Shown here: piece after piece, positions 1 through 8,690 of the stretch
Position numbering within the stretch: the first letter of the stretch is position 1
Layout of the letters: every line of letters starts with the position of its first letter
Source: Labia minor
Lineage: Eukaryota > Arthropoda > Insecta > Dermaptera > Spongiphoridae
NCBI GenBank assembly: GCA_963082975.1
Contig: OY720344.1
Coordinates: forward strand, 83,440,053-83,504,052
Direction: 5' to 3'
Length of the DNA stretch: 64,000 nucleotides
Notes under the pieces: model-generated
What the model saw: the letters and a program-made list of their open reading frames with translations, nothing else
Told to the model about the DNA's origin: nothing
Database searches by the model: none
Translations under genes and position numbers: made by a program

Positions 1-457
1 AAATAAATATTATAAACTTAACTAGAGCAGTGAAAACCTGCTACTGTCGTCTTATTTATTCTTTATTATACGTTAATTGTTTCATTGAAATACATATCTT
101 ACATCTATAAAACCTGAAAAAGAGAGAGGGGATAAGGGAGAGAATAATGAATGATTGAATTGAATTTTTGCTTTAACTCTCGACATGGCCCAGAGACGTT
201 AAGAATTGAAGGCTACACATTCCGAAGACACGGAAACAGGAAGAGAATACCATTCTTAAGATGTCATCAAGATAAAAGAGTTATCAATGAAAAAAAAAAA
301 TATTGTTCCATTTTCTCTGGATAAATAATGTAGATACTTAAAAACATGATAAGAATCTATTCCTCTTGAAAAATAAATTTAATAATAAAGTTAAATTAAA
401 GGAAAATAGTAGATAAATTCCTCTATCCAACAAAATAATAATAATTATATTTAATAA
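1..457. other. A+T-rich sequence, nothing recognised
   Basis: There is no open frame of note and no repeat I could match inside the window. It ends exactly at the Helitron terminus, so it is the flank on that side of the insertion. Confidence 0.6.
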
Positions 458-468
458 CTAGCTGATCA

Positions 469-485
469 GAGCGCCTTCGGCGCTC
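469..485 (-). other. Helitron 3' terminal hairpin
   Basis: GAGCGCC-TTC-GGCGCTC on the plus strand is a perfect 7-bp stem. On the minus strand it stands 11 nt from the CTAG terminus, as in Helitron 3' ends. Confidence 0.8.
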
Positions 486-532
486 TTCACACCTAGACGG
501 GGGCTCCGCCCCCTGTACCCCCCCCCCGAGTG

Positions 533-880
533 TCCCTATTCTGAGCTATAACCATCTAACTCCTACCCTATCCTATCTCTCTCACGTTCCTTCCTACATT
601 GTCCACCCTGTTCACAATTGGTCTTCCAAACGGACGTTTTCCAATCGAACTCCCACCAATATATTTTCCTCTCCCATGCTAGCCATGTGCCCTGTCGGCC
701 CCAGCCTTCTCTATTTTATGACCTATAATTTAATAATTTTGATCCCCTTTGATAATAATTTCCCGATTGCAACCTCGATTTAAATTCTTTGCAAATATTA
801 TTCTCTCTGATACTAATTATTTTGTCTTATCACTATTAATTTCAAACCCCATCAATTTTCCTGCCTCGATTAATTTTTTT
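533..880 (-). mobile_element. LINE ORF2 3' fragment nested in the Helitron
   Basis: The minus strand matches the same LINE C-terminal region as the copy at 61433-61940, including the 'ctcacgttcc ttcctacattgtccacc' block and the 'gataataattt' and 'cgattgcaacctcgat' blocks from further upstream in ORF2. It is decayed, with several stops and length changes, and lies wholly within the Helitron. The Helitron therefore either captured it or was hit by it. Confidence 0.65.
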
Positions 881-1520
881 ATGCGACTTTAAATGTTATT
901 AATTTATTTAAAAAAAAATCAGAGTAAACAAAATAAAAATAAAATATAAAATTAGCATAACACTAAACTACTATAAAAATAATATTAAAAAATATATTAT
1001 ATATTAAAATCTTACGTGAAAATCCAATTATGAGATCAAATTTTCTTAATTAAAATAATTTACTCACATAATCTTAAAAATTAATAGTATTAAATTATAG
1101 CCGTAATGTGAATGTTTTCAAAGTTTAAAAGGCCAATAAGATCAATTGAGATATTGTAAATATCAATAGATATATAAAAAGATTTTTATCTGCACATTGC
1201 TCAGAATTTAAATTACCGCCAAATTATCGCCACCAGCGCCTCTATGATCTAGTATGGTAACTAAACTATTTTTAATTAATATTCTTTATAATTTTTTTAA
1301 AATTTTTCTAATTAAAAAATCGAAAATCGGGCTTCGAGGTCTGGTGGCCAGCCCCTTTGTGCTTCCGTGTAAAAAATTCCAGGTCCCTGCGTGCGATAGT
1401 TTTTGCTGGAGAGCTCGGTCAAACAAACACACAGACAAACAGACAGACAAACAGACACATTACACTTGCTTTTATTATTATAGATAATAAAATGAAAAAT
1501 ATAATATAATAATAAATGAT

Positions 1521-1778
1521 GATACCACAGAATCTCAGTGGCAAAAGGTTCACTCTAATCCCCGTATTCCCAGACTCAAGTTCCGGCCCTGGCAAGGGAA
1601 TTTTTCTCTAGGTGTGGTCTATAAAAACGAGGTCCACGTAATAAAAAATTGGAAAACTACTTGAAATGAAAAGTTGCGGCTTCCAATTAAGATAAAGAAA
1701 AACAAAATAATGGTTGAGAGGACCCGTTATCCTGATCACATAACACTTCTACCCAGGGTCAACCGACTTGATTTCTTA
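1521..1778 (+). mobile_element. tRNA-derived SINE, copy 1
   Basis: A Pol III box-B-like sequence, GACTCAAGTTCC (1573-1584), sits near the 5' end. It is followed by the shared body (ctggcaagggaatttttctc... gaggtcca...) and the tail segment 'ccgttatcctgatcaca...aacacttctacc'. Copies of the same order occur reversed at 10185-10440 and 12590-12885, and in part at 43108-43250 and 54440-54560. The family is about 260-290 bp long. Confidence 0.65.
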
Positions 1779-2094
1779 TTATCAACAAAGGCCAATGGCT
1801 AATATAATAATAAATACATGTTTGTTTAATGTTTGTTTGTTTAATTATTTGAATATATTATTGAAAAATTTTTTTAAAAAATGGAATGTTATTAAGCAAA
1901 CTCAAATAAAATTCAGAGTTGTTATTGCGGCAATGAATTTTCAAGATAACCTAAGTCGATTTTTTTTTTATCAATATACAACTTCAGTGAAAACATTTAT
2001 TATGTGTTATTTTTATTCTTCAAACTAATTAAAATATTAAATGTTATCAAAAATTTAGAAAACTTATTTTTCTTTAAAATTCAAAAAATCTTAA
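1779..2094. other. A+T-rich sequence, nothing recognised
   Basis: Only short incidental open frames and homopolymer runs are visible. Confidence 0.5.
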
Positions 2095-2126
2095 AAGGTT
2101 TATTTTATCTTATTATACTAACAAAA

Positions 2127-2171
<45 letters not shown>

Positions 2172-2545
2172 ATATTTTTGAGATATATTTTTTGTATATT
2201 TTTGAGATATTAAATCGCTCTAAGGATTTTTTGAAATTCATACAATAGATAATTTAATAAAGAAAAATCGATTTATATATTATTAGGTTTCAGCCTCCTT
2301 AAAAAAATTATCTATACTTAATTTACTATAATTTAAAATAGTAATTTTATATGACGTCACCAACTACATCATATTGAAATTTTCCTTCCGTCATATATTT
2401 TTTTATAATTGATATTATATTAATAATTTTTTGTATTTAAAATATTTTAAAATGTTGCATTTAATTTCGAAATAAAATTAAAAATATTTATATTAATAAT
2501 ATTTTAGAATAAAATTAAGAAATATATTTATCATTCGCCCATCAA
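2095..2545 (+). repeat. Start fragment of composite repeat family
   Basis: It matches the left part of the composite element at 3186 and 58810: 'ttatcttattatactaa' is followed by a TA microsatellite (about 2131-2166), then 'cgctctaaggattttttgaaattca', 'aaagaaaaat' and a 'atgacgtcacc' block, then the 'tttcgaaataaaattaaaaatattta' block. The tRNA-like cassette and the GC-rich end are absent, so the copy is truncated. Confidence 0.6.
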
Positions 2546-2589
2546 AAAAACCTATTCATGAAGTTATCAACATATAATAAAAATGAACA

Positions 2590-2795
2590 ATCATCTCTCT
2601 CTGAGGCTCTACGGAACTTGAAAATTCTAGGCCGCAGCAACCACACTACTCCAAAGTATTCCTATCCTGAGTCACAACCCTCAAATCCCTATCCTCTTCC
2701 ATCTCTCTCACGTCCCTTCCTACATTGTCCACCCACTGCGTCCTTTGTCTTTCAAGTAGACGTTTCACAATCGGTCTCTCCACCAATATATTTTT
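2590..2795 (-). mobile_element. LINE ORF2 3' end fragment
   Basis: On the minus strand it is homologous to the last ~65 codons of the LINE at 61433-61940, through the stop and into the short 3' flank ('gaaaattctaggccgcagcaaccac'). The encoded C-terminus belongs to the family ending in a GRPRTRW-type motif. The copy is 5'-truncated and decayed. Confidence 0.7.
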
Positions 2796-3185
2796 ATATG
2801 ACAATTATAAAGGAAGAAACTTTTTAAAAATTATTTTTTCTTTAATTGATATTCATTTAAAATGATAATTAAAGAATATCTCATTTCAAATAAATTGTCG
2901 AATAAATTTGATCTAATAATATTAAATTAATATTATATTAATTAAAATATTTTTTAGATTAAATTATGAATAATATAAATGATATTTGATTATATTATAA
3001 ATAAAAAGAAAAAATATAACCACCTTTCTTAATCCTCTTTTCTTAATTAAAATATAGACAAGTACAGGTGTCAATATAATTTCAGAAATTATATTATTAT
3101 CAATAATAATCCTTGGTCGAAACAGTGTATAAGCTATTGTTGCTTTGAAAAATATAAAACTCAAGCCATCTAATTATAACAACAT
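2796..3185. other. A+T-rich sequence, nothing recognised
   Basis: The 'aatgataattaaagaatatctcatt' motif at about 2860 also occurs inside the composite repeat (near 4000), so part of this may be a degraded copy of that family. Confidence 0.4.
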
Positions 3186-4073
3186 ATATCTTATCTTCTT
3201 ATGCTAGCTAAAATTGTTTGTATGTTTGTATAGCCATGGGTTCTCAAAAACCGCTCTAACGATTTTTTTGAAATTCACACTAGATATAGTATTTATAAAG
3301 AAAAATTAAGTTTTATTGATCTCTGGAAAAATACATCTTCATTAGTTTTTCTTAATTTAAATTTATATATGGATGACGTCACAAATGACATCCATTTTTT
3401 TTAACTGATATTGTATTAATATTTTTTTTTATTTAAAATATTTTAAAATTGATTATTTAATTTCGAAATAAAATTAAAAATATTTATTTTTAATAAAATA
3501 TATATATTTATTAATCTCTCTCAAAAAAAAAAACAACAAAACAAATACGGCTTGGTAATTGGCTTGGAAAGATGGTAAAAAAATGTTATTTTTATTATCT
3601 AAATATATTAGTCCCTTGGTTAGAACGATTGTTTTGACGACTCGAGTTCGAAGAATCGAAGCTCGCCGAGTGCATCGATATTTAAAAATAAAAATAATAA
3701 ATTTGTTATTTTTTTTTTATCTATTTTCGTGTTTATTTTTTAATAAATTACTATTTTATATTTATTTATTCATTGTTCATTTATTAATTAAGTTTTAGAT
3801 AGTTTTATAATTTTTAATATTTTTTCACTAAAATATTATTTATTATTATTGTATTGAGTACCCCAAGTTCCATTCATTTTAATCAGATTGATGCAATGAT
3901 GCAACATTTAATAATTGTAATAAATTTCTATCTTGAAAATTGTTACATATTATTTAGGATATTTTAAAAACAATTTCTTTCTTTAATTAATATTCGTTTA
4001 AAATGATAATTAAAGAATATCTTATTCAAAATAAATTTTAATAATTGTAATAAATAATTAAAGAATTGTATAT
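3186..4073 (+). repeat. Composite repeat, copy 1, left part
   Basis: Blocks appear in the same order as in the copy at 58810-60060: 'ttatcttcttatgctagct', 'aaaaaccgctctaacgattt', a 'gatgacgtcac' block and a purine run. A tRNA-like cassette follows (about 3598-3665), then a T-run and the 'aataaattactattttatat' block. The 'agttccattcattttaatca' block is followed by 'attaaagaattgtatat'. The copy is interrupted at 4073 by the LTR retrotransposon and resumes at 8368. No protein frame is visible, and the family looks non-coding. Confidence 0.7.
3598..3665 (+). other. tRNA-like cassette of the composite repeat (copy 1)
   Basis: A box-A-like segment (ggttagaacgattg) precedes a box-B-like segment (gagttcgaag). 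The position matches tRNA-like cassettes in the two other composite copies, but the sequence differs from them. Confidence 0.4.
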
Positions 4074-4905
4074 TGTAAGGGGAGGGGGTGGGGAAAACAG
4101 AGCCCCGACGTTGGGTGCCAATTTGTAAGGGGAGCCCCACGTTGGGTGCCAATTTGTAAGGGGGGGAGGCCCACAGTGGATGCCAACAGGCCCCTTACAA
4201 GGAGGAGGGAAGAAGGGGGAGAGAAGGGAGGGAAAATGTGATAGAAGAGAGAAGAGCGGAAATGGGAGAGGGAAAAAAATGGATCTTATGTGGAGAGGGA
4301 AAAAAAGGAGTTTAAGGTCTCCACAGGTAAACAGGTGGATATCTTCTTGAAGGGGGAAAATATTACCCGCAGCTGCAGAGAACAAACTACCTTTCCTCCA
4401 ATGGTCCAGCAGAGATGAAGGTTAAATGGGCGCCATGCTATACTCAGAGGTAAAGCAGATTTTAATGAGACTGGTCAATAAGGATGTAGTTTAAGTTAAA
4501 TTGAAAAACGGTTGTTTAAAAGAAAATGTATAATTATAAGAAATATTATATTACTTCTCCACCATGGGAGTCAAAGAAAATGTATAATTATAAGAAATGT
4601 TATATTACTTCTCCACCATGGGAGTCAAAGAAAATGTATAATTATAAGAAATATTATATTACTTCTCCACCATGGGAGTCACAAAGGATCCATCCAACAT
4701 GGAGGATCATCAAAACACGTCTTTACACAAAGAACGCGGAGACAGGATAACACGTCTTTACACAAAGAAGGTTAGCATCTGACTGTCTATATAATGCCAA
4801 GTCACCAACCGTCGTCGGAATCCCCTAGACGTTGCCATTCAGTCATGCAACAGCGCCTGGGGTGACTTTGTCATATATATATATAATAAATATACATCCG
4901 TTACA
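4074..4905 (-). repeat. 3' LTR of the Gypsy element
   Basis: On the minus strand it runs TGTAACGGATG... to ...CCCCTTACA. It carries a TATATAG box about 115 nt in (4787-4793, minus strand), a plausible U3 promoter. It also contains three 54-bp tandem units (4521-4682) and, at its far edge, two copies of the primer-binding-site-like unit. Length and sequence match the 5' LTR. Confidence 0.9.
4521..4682. repeat. Three 54-bp tandem units in the LTR
   Basis: The units start at 4521, 4575 and 4629. Each reads from 'agaaaatgtataattataag' to 'ccaccatgggagtc'. The same triplet is in the other LTR at 7983-8144. Confidence 0.9.
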
Positions 4906-4917
4906 TCCTCCCCCTCT
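4906..4917 (-). other. Polypurine tract
   Basis: AGAGGGGGAGGA on the minus strand abuts the 3' LTR start (TGTAAC). This is the expected site for plus-strand DNA priming in LTR retrotransposons. Confidence 0.85.
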
Positions 4918-5179
4918 GACTCCTGAAGAAGTCCCAACGAAGGAGTCAGAAAAAGAGAAAAGCGAAAAACAATATTTAATAATACAAAAAAAAAAAATTC
5001 ATAAAGATTAAAGGCAAAGATATAATAATTCTTAATACTTAACTAAACAACTAATAATATAAAAAAAGTTCACAAAAATCAAAGAAAAATATACAATAAT
5101 CTTAATAATTAATTAAACAATTAATAATATAAAAAAAGTTCACAAAAATCAAAGAAAAATATACAATAGTTCTTAATAA
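4918..5179 (-). other. Non-coding spacer between gag-protease and the polypurine tract
   Basis: A+T-rich, with an imperfect direct repeat of about 70 bp ('aaaaaaagttcacaaaaatcaaagaaaaat' type; units near 5060 and 5130). A pol region would normally lie here but there is not enough sequence for one. Confidence 0.6.
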
Positions 5180-6940
5180 TTAATTAGAGTCACCCTTTCG
5201 AGGTCGACCTCTCTTTTTAGGAATATATCTCCTATACCAAGAGCAAGTTTGTATAGGAAATGACAATTGTTGAAGATTTTTATCATTGTAATTCTTATTT
5301 TTTACTTGCTTAGATTCGATTCTTTCATTTATAAATTTCAAATTATTTGCGAATCTCTTTAGATAAGGGGTGATTTCTGGGACGAAGTTGTCATTGTAAA
5401 TCACCTGTCCATTTATGTGCTCACCAAAAGGTGTAGGCTCTCCCCCTGCAGTAAAGATATTATTGGATTCGTTCAATAAGGGATTCGATTTCTGCTTTTG
5501 GGAGACGTTTAACATTTTGTTATCAATCAAAACACTAGATAAATAATCAATCCTATGAGGTTCAGAGGCGAAAAGGGGTTCCTCTTTCTCAAAGGGGTAT
5601 TTTGATTTCACCTTATTATTAAAATACCATTGATTAGAAAAAATATCAATAATTACTCTTGATTTTTTTAAAAAATCAATTCCCAATAAAGTTCTAGGGA
5701 TTTTTATATTTTGAAAAAACATCAGCCTGGTGGGCACTATTTTATTTTTAATAATTATAGGTATATCAATTAAATCTACTTGATGCTCTTGACTAGAGCC
5801 ATCAGCTAAACTAATAGTTACTGATTTATTATAAAATGTAACATTTTTATTTTTAAAAATGTTATATAATTTTTCACTCCCTATGGAATGAGAGGCACCA
5901 GAGTCAGCACATGCCGTACCCGTGGCATCGCCTATTTGAATGGGGAGGAGAGGGAGAAATCCTTTTTGTTCATTTGAAGATATTTTGATAGTATTACTAA
6001 AATTAAAAGTAGGATCTACTTTATTAGTTTTTAATTGGGGATTGCAATCAGTGCATTTGGGCTTAATAGTACCTATTTTCCCACATCCATAACATTTTTT
6101 TACATTTTTAACAGGTTTCTCCATAGAAACGGTATCAGTGCCACGGGGGGCTACTTTATTTACAATTTTGCCATCCGTATTTCGGAGGTTGTCATAATTT
6201 TCAAGTTTTTTTATTAATTCAAGAGGCTTATTTAATGTTTCCCATTCATCTAAAAAGTGCTCACGACATTGTGATGACACGTGAGTTTTTAATTGATTTG
6301 TAATAATTAAATCCTTTAATGCCTCGAAGTTATTGATATTCAATTCCTTTATCCATGATTCAAAATGAACCAATAAGCTATGATAGAAATCAGTCCACGT
6401 GTGAGTGGGACATTTTTTACTGTTGTAAAATAATTGACGCATCTTTTCTTTAGTGATTTTAAATCTTTGCATCAAAAGGGTTTTAATATAATTAAAATCC
6501 ATTAAATTTTTATCCGATTCTCTATATAACAACCTTACTAGGTCTAAAGGGAGGGTTGTAGATAAATAAGATACCCAATTTTCTTGAGGTATTTTAAAAA
6601 AATTCATCTGTCTTTCAAAGACCATTAAGTATGAATTAATATCATCATTTTTATTAAGTTTTGGGAGGCGATTGGCTAAATCTATTTGGGGAAAGGGGGC
6701 TCCTACAGGTGGAGGGTTGTGATGAGGTGAGTTAAGTCTAATTTTTTCTAACTCTAGCCTTTCAACTCTCTGTTCTACAATAGAATTGAGGATACCCTGA
6801 GCTATCTCATCATCAAAATCATCATGTGCTAATATAGCATCTTTAATTTGAATAATTTTCATTGAATTATTAATTTCAATGCCCAATTCATCAGCCAAAA
6901 CTATTAAATCCTCCTTACGTGCTCTAGTGAGGAAAGCCAT
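5180..6940 (-). CDS. Gag-protease polyprotein of the Gypsy element
   Basis: A single open frame of 586 residues. Residues 1-40 are SAP-like (start MAFLTRARKEDLIVLADELG), a feature of one arthropod Ty3/Gypsy gag group. Residues about 92-250 are a retrotransposon gag core of the SCAN-like kind (SYLMVFERQMNFFKIPQ, then EALKDLIITNQLK). A zinc-knuckle-like cysteine cluster (CYGCGKIG...) lies at about 283-299. A retropepsin domain spans about 337-440, with the aspartic active-site DSGA at 346-349 and the TLLGIDFL flap-partner motif at about 417-424. Gag should form the particle and package element RNA, and the protease should cut the polyprotein. The C-terminus is basic (KKRGRPRKG). There is no reverse transcriptase or integrase downstream. 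This is a retroelement gene, not a host gene. Confidence 0.88.
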   Translation of the reverse strand: MAFLTRARKEDLIVLADELGIEINNSMKIIQIKDAILAHDDFDDEIAQGILNSIVEQRVERLELEKIRLNSPHHNPPPVGAPFPQIDLANRLPKLNKNDDINSYLMVFERQMNFFKIPQENWVSYLSTTLPLDLVRLLYRESDKNLMDFNYIKTLLMQRFKITKEKMRQLFYNSKKCPTHTWTDFYHSLLVHFESWIKELNINNFEALKDLIITNQLKTHVSSQCREHFLDEWETLNKPLELIKKLENYDNLRNTDGKIVNKVAPRGTDTVSMEKPVKNVKKCYGCGKIGTIKPKCTDCNPQLKTNKVDPTFNFSNTIKISSNEQKGFLPLLPIQIGDATGTACADSGASHSIGSEKLYNIFKNKNVTFYNKSVTISLADGSSQEHQVDLIDIPIIIKNKIVPTRLMFFQNIKIPRTLLGIDFLKKSRVIIDIFSNQWYFNNKVKSKYPFEKEEPLFASEPHRIDYLSSVLIDNKMLNVSQKQKSNPLLNESNNIFTAGGEPTPFGEHINGQVIYNDNFVPEITPYLKRFANNLKFINERIESKQVKNKNYNDKNLQQLSFPIQTCSWYRRYIPKKRGRPRKGDSN

Positions 6941-7356
6941 TTCTTAACAATAAATTATATACCACAATATACTACTAATTATAATAATTAATTAATTGTA
7001 TGTAAAAAAACTATAATATAAAAATAAAAATATATAAATTGAATATTAAATTAAATATAAATCCTAATAACTAAATAATAAATAAATACAATGAAAGTAA
7101 AAATAAAAAATAATAATAATAATAAAACAATGTCAATGTAACTGAGAAAGAGAGAAAAAAAAAATTCAATTCTCAAACAAAGTATAAATAATAGAAAGAA
7201 AAATAAAAAAAAATCATAGGTTTTAAAACCAAAAGGAAAAAAAAAAAAATATATATAAATGTACTTAAGTGTGGTTGTTCCTTAGGGCGAGTGTCACCAT
7301 ATGGTTGATTAATATTCACAAATTATTTGCACTAATATCACTTATTGCCTTCACAG
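6941..7356 (-). other. Gag leader region of the Gypsy element
   Basis: A+T-rich leader between the primer-binding-site array and the gag start, with poly-A-rich tracts. No frame of note. It would be expected to hold the packaging signal, but nothing specific can be read. Confidence 0.5.
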
Positions 7357-7625
7357 GGGTGGGGAAAACAGGCCCCACGTTGGGCGCCAATTTGTAAGGG
7401 GAGGGCCACGTTGGGTGCCAATTTGTAAGGGGGGGGACCACGTTGGGTGCCAATTTGTAAGGGGAGGGCCACGTTGGGTGCCAATTTGTAAGGGGAGGGG
7501 GTGGGGAAAACAGAGCCCCACGTTGGGCGCCAATTTGTAAGGGGAGGGGGTGGGGAAAACAGAGCCCCGACGTTGGGTGCCAATTTGTAAGGGGAGCCCC
7601 ACGTTGGGTGCCAATTTGTAAGGGG
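7357..7625 (-). repeat. Tandem array of LTR-edge plus primer-binding-site units
   Basis: Seven head-to-tail units each contain acgttggg(c/t)gccaatttgt followed by aagg. They are separated by variable G-rich spacers, and some carry 'gggtggggaaaacag'. Two units (7372-7389 and 7515-7532) contain the exact 18-nt primer-binding site; the others differ by a base or so. The last units lie inside the 832-bp LTR. Confidence 0.85.
7515..7532 (-). other. Primer-binding site, tRNA-Lys type
   Basis: The minus strand reads TGGCGCCCAACGTGGGGC, the known complement of the 3' end of tRNA-Lys(CUU), as used by several retroviruses. It lies 3 nt from the 5' LTR end. An identical copy sits at 7372-7389. Confidence 0.9.
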
Positions 7626-8367
7626 GGGAGGCCCACAGTGGATGCCAACAGGCCCCTTACAAGGAGGAGGGAAGAAGGGGGAGAGAAGGGAGGGAAAATG
7701 TGATAGAAGAGAGAAGAGCGGAAATGGGAGAGGGAAAAAAATGGATCTTATGTGGAGAGGGAAAAAAAGGAGTTTAAGGTCTCCACAGGTAAACAGGTGG
7801 ATATCTTCTTGAAGGGGGAAAATATTACCCGCAGCTGCAGAGAACAAACTACCTTTCCTCCAATGGTCCAGCAGAGATGAAGGTTAAATGGGCGCCATGC
7901 TATACTCAGAGGTAAAGCAGATTTTAATGAGACTGGTCAATAAGGATGTAGTTTAAGTTAAATTGAAAAACGGTTGTTTAAAAGAAAATGTATAATTATA
8001 AGAAATATTATATTACTTCTCCACCATGGGAGTCAAAGAAAATGTATAATTATAAGAAATGTTATATTACTTCTCCACCATGGGAGTCAAAGAAAATGTA
8101 TAATTATAAGAAATATTATATTACTTCTCCACCATGGGAGTCACAAAGGATCCATCCAACATGGAGGATCATCAAAACACGTCTTTACACAAAGAACGCG
8201 GAGACAGGATAACACGTCTTTACACAAAGAAGGTTAGCATCTGACTGTCTATATAATGCCAAGTCACCAACCGTCGTCGGAATCCCCTAGACGTTGCCAT
8301 TCAGTCATGCAACAGCGCCTGGGGTGACTTTGTCATATATATATATAATAAATATACATCCGTTACA
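7536..8367 (-). repeat. 5' LTR of the Gypsy element
   Basis: 832 bp, with no difference from 4074-4905 seen by eye. It contains the same three 54-bp units (7983-8144) and the same TATATAG box. Transcription would run leftward into gag. Confidence 0.9.
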
Positions 8368-8476
8368 ATATCAATATTTTTAAAGGGTAGAGCGAGAGCT
8401 CGGTGTCCCAGGTATTAATATTACCATCCAAATCCAATAATAATTAATCATTTTTTTTAACTTAAGTACCGAGTAA
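8368..8476 (+). repeat. Composite repeat, copy 1, right part
   Basis: It continues copy 1 beyond the LTR element: 'atatcaatatttttaaaggg', then 'gagctcggtgtcccaggtat', the 'taatattacca' block and 'aacttaagtaccgag', after which homology stops. Joined to 4073 across one ATAT, it matches the uninterrupted paralogue at 40420-40460 (reverse strand). Confidence 0.75.
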
Positions 8477-8539
8477 ATTTGAATATATTGTTCATCTTGA
8501 AATGAAAATCAAGTCATTTTAATTAATTTGTATCATTTT

Positions 8540-8690
8540 GGGAAACAAATTTTTGATGGGTCATTTTTAGAAAACCCATTTAACATTTGTAATAAATAAT
8601 TAAAAAATTGTAAAATTTTCAAAGTTTTTAATAATAAATTGTATAAATTTGTTAAAGGGTCGAGCGATAGATCGGTGTTCCAGGTACTAT
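8540..8690 (+). repeat. Degraded second end fragment of the composite family
   Basis: 'taataaataattaaaaaatt' is followed by 'gttaaagggtcgagcgatag' and 'atcggtgttccaggtact', recognisably the same block order as at 8368, in a more decayed copy. Confidence 0.5.

Larger units (their letters stand above)
458..1484 (-). mobile_element. Non-autonomous Helitron, both ends visible
   Basis: Read on the minus strand, the element begins TCTATAATAATAAAAGCAAG (from 1484 downward), preceded by A, and ends in CTAG (461-458), followed by T. That is the A|TC...CTRR|T arrangement of Helitrons. Eleven bases before the end lies a perfect 17-nt hairpin (469-485, 7-bp GAGCGCC stem, 3-nt loop), the expected Helitron 3' signal. 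Near the 5' end is a run of GTCTGTTTGTCTGT-type repeats (about 1420-1460), common in arthropod Helitrons. At 1,027 bp it has no room for a Rep/helicase, so it must have depended on a partner. A LINE fragment is nested within it. The motif 'ctgcacattgctcagaatt' near 1190 recurs near 44812. Confidence 0.8.
4074..8367 (-). mobile_element. Non-autonomous Ty3/Gypsy LTR retrotransposon (gag-protease only)
   Basis: The element has two 832-bp LTRs in direct orientation, bounded by TG...CA ends and a 4-bp ATAT target duplication (4070-4073 and 8368-8371). On the minus strand the order is 5' LTR, a primer-binding site matching tRNA-Lys (CUU type), a gag-protease frame, a polypurine tract, 3' LTR. The internal region is about 2.6 kb and has no space for reverse transcriptase, RNase H or integrase. 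Proteins for mobilisation would have to come from a relative, as in TR-GAG-type elements. The two LTRs agree wherever I compared them, so the insertion looks very recent. It sits inside an older composite repeat. It looks whole as a non-autonomous copy. Confidence 0.9.

Noticed and set aside
2004-2213. 69-codon frame ending in alternating Tyr-Ile
   Set aside because: Translation of a TA microsatellite. The same applies to frames at 36482-36757 and 43324-43563.
4512-4775. Open frames of 74 and 87 codons with internal repeats, present twice (also near 7974-8237)
   Set aside because: They are produced by the 54-bp tandem units in the two LTRs; the repeated peptide simply reflects the DNA repeat.
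7357-7625. Possible CRISPR-like array
   Set aside because: The units are unequal, the spacers are G-rich derivatives of the same sequence, and the array sits at an LTR primer-binding site in eukaryotic DNA.
7316-7847. Minus-strand frames of 87-169 codons rich in P, L, H and W
   Set aside because: They read through the primer-binding-site array and the G-rich edge of the LTR in three frames at once, so they are repeat-driven.
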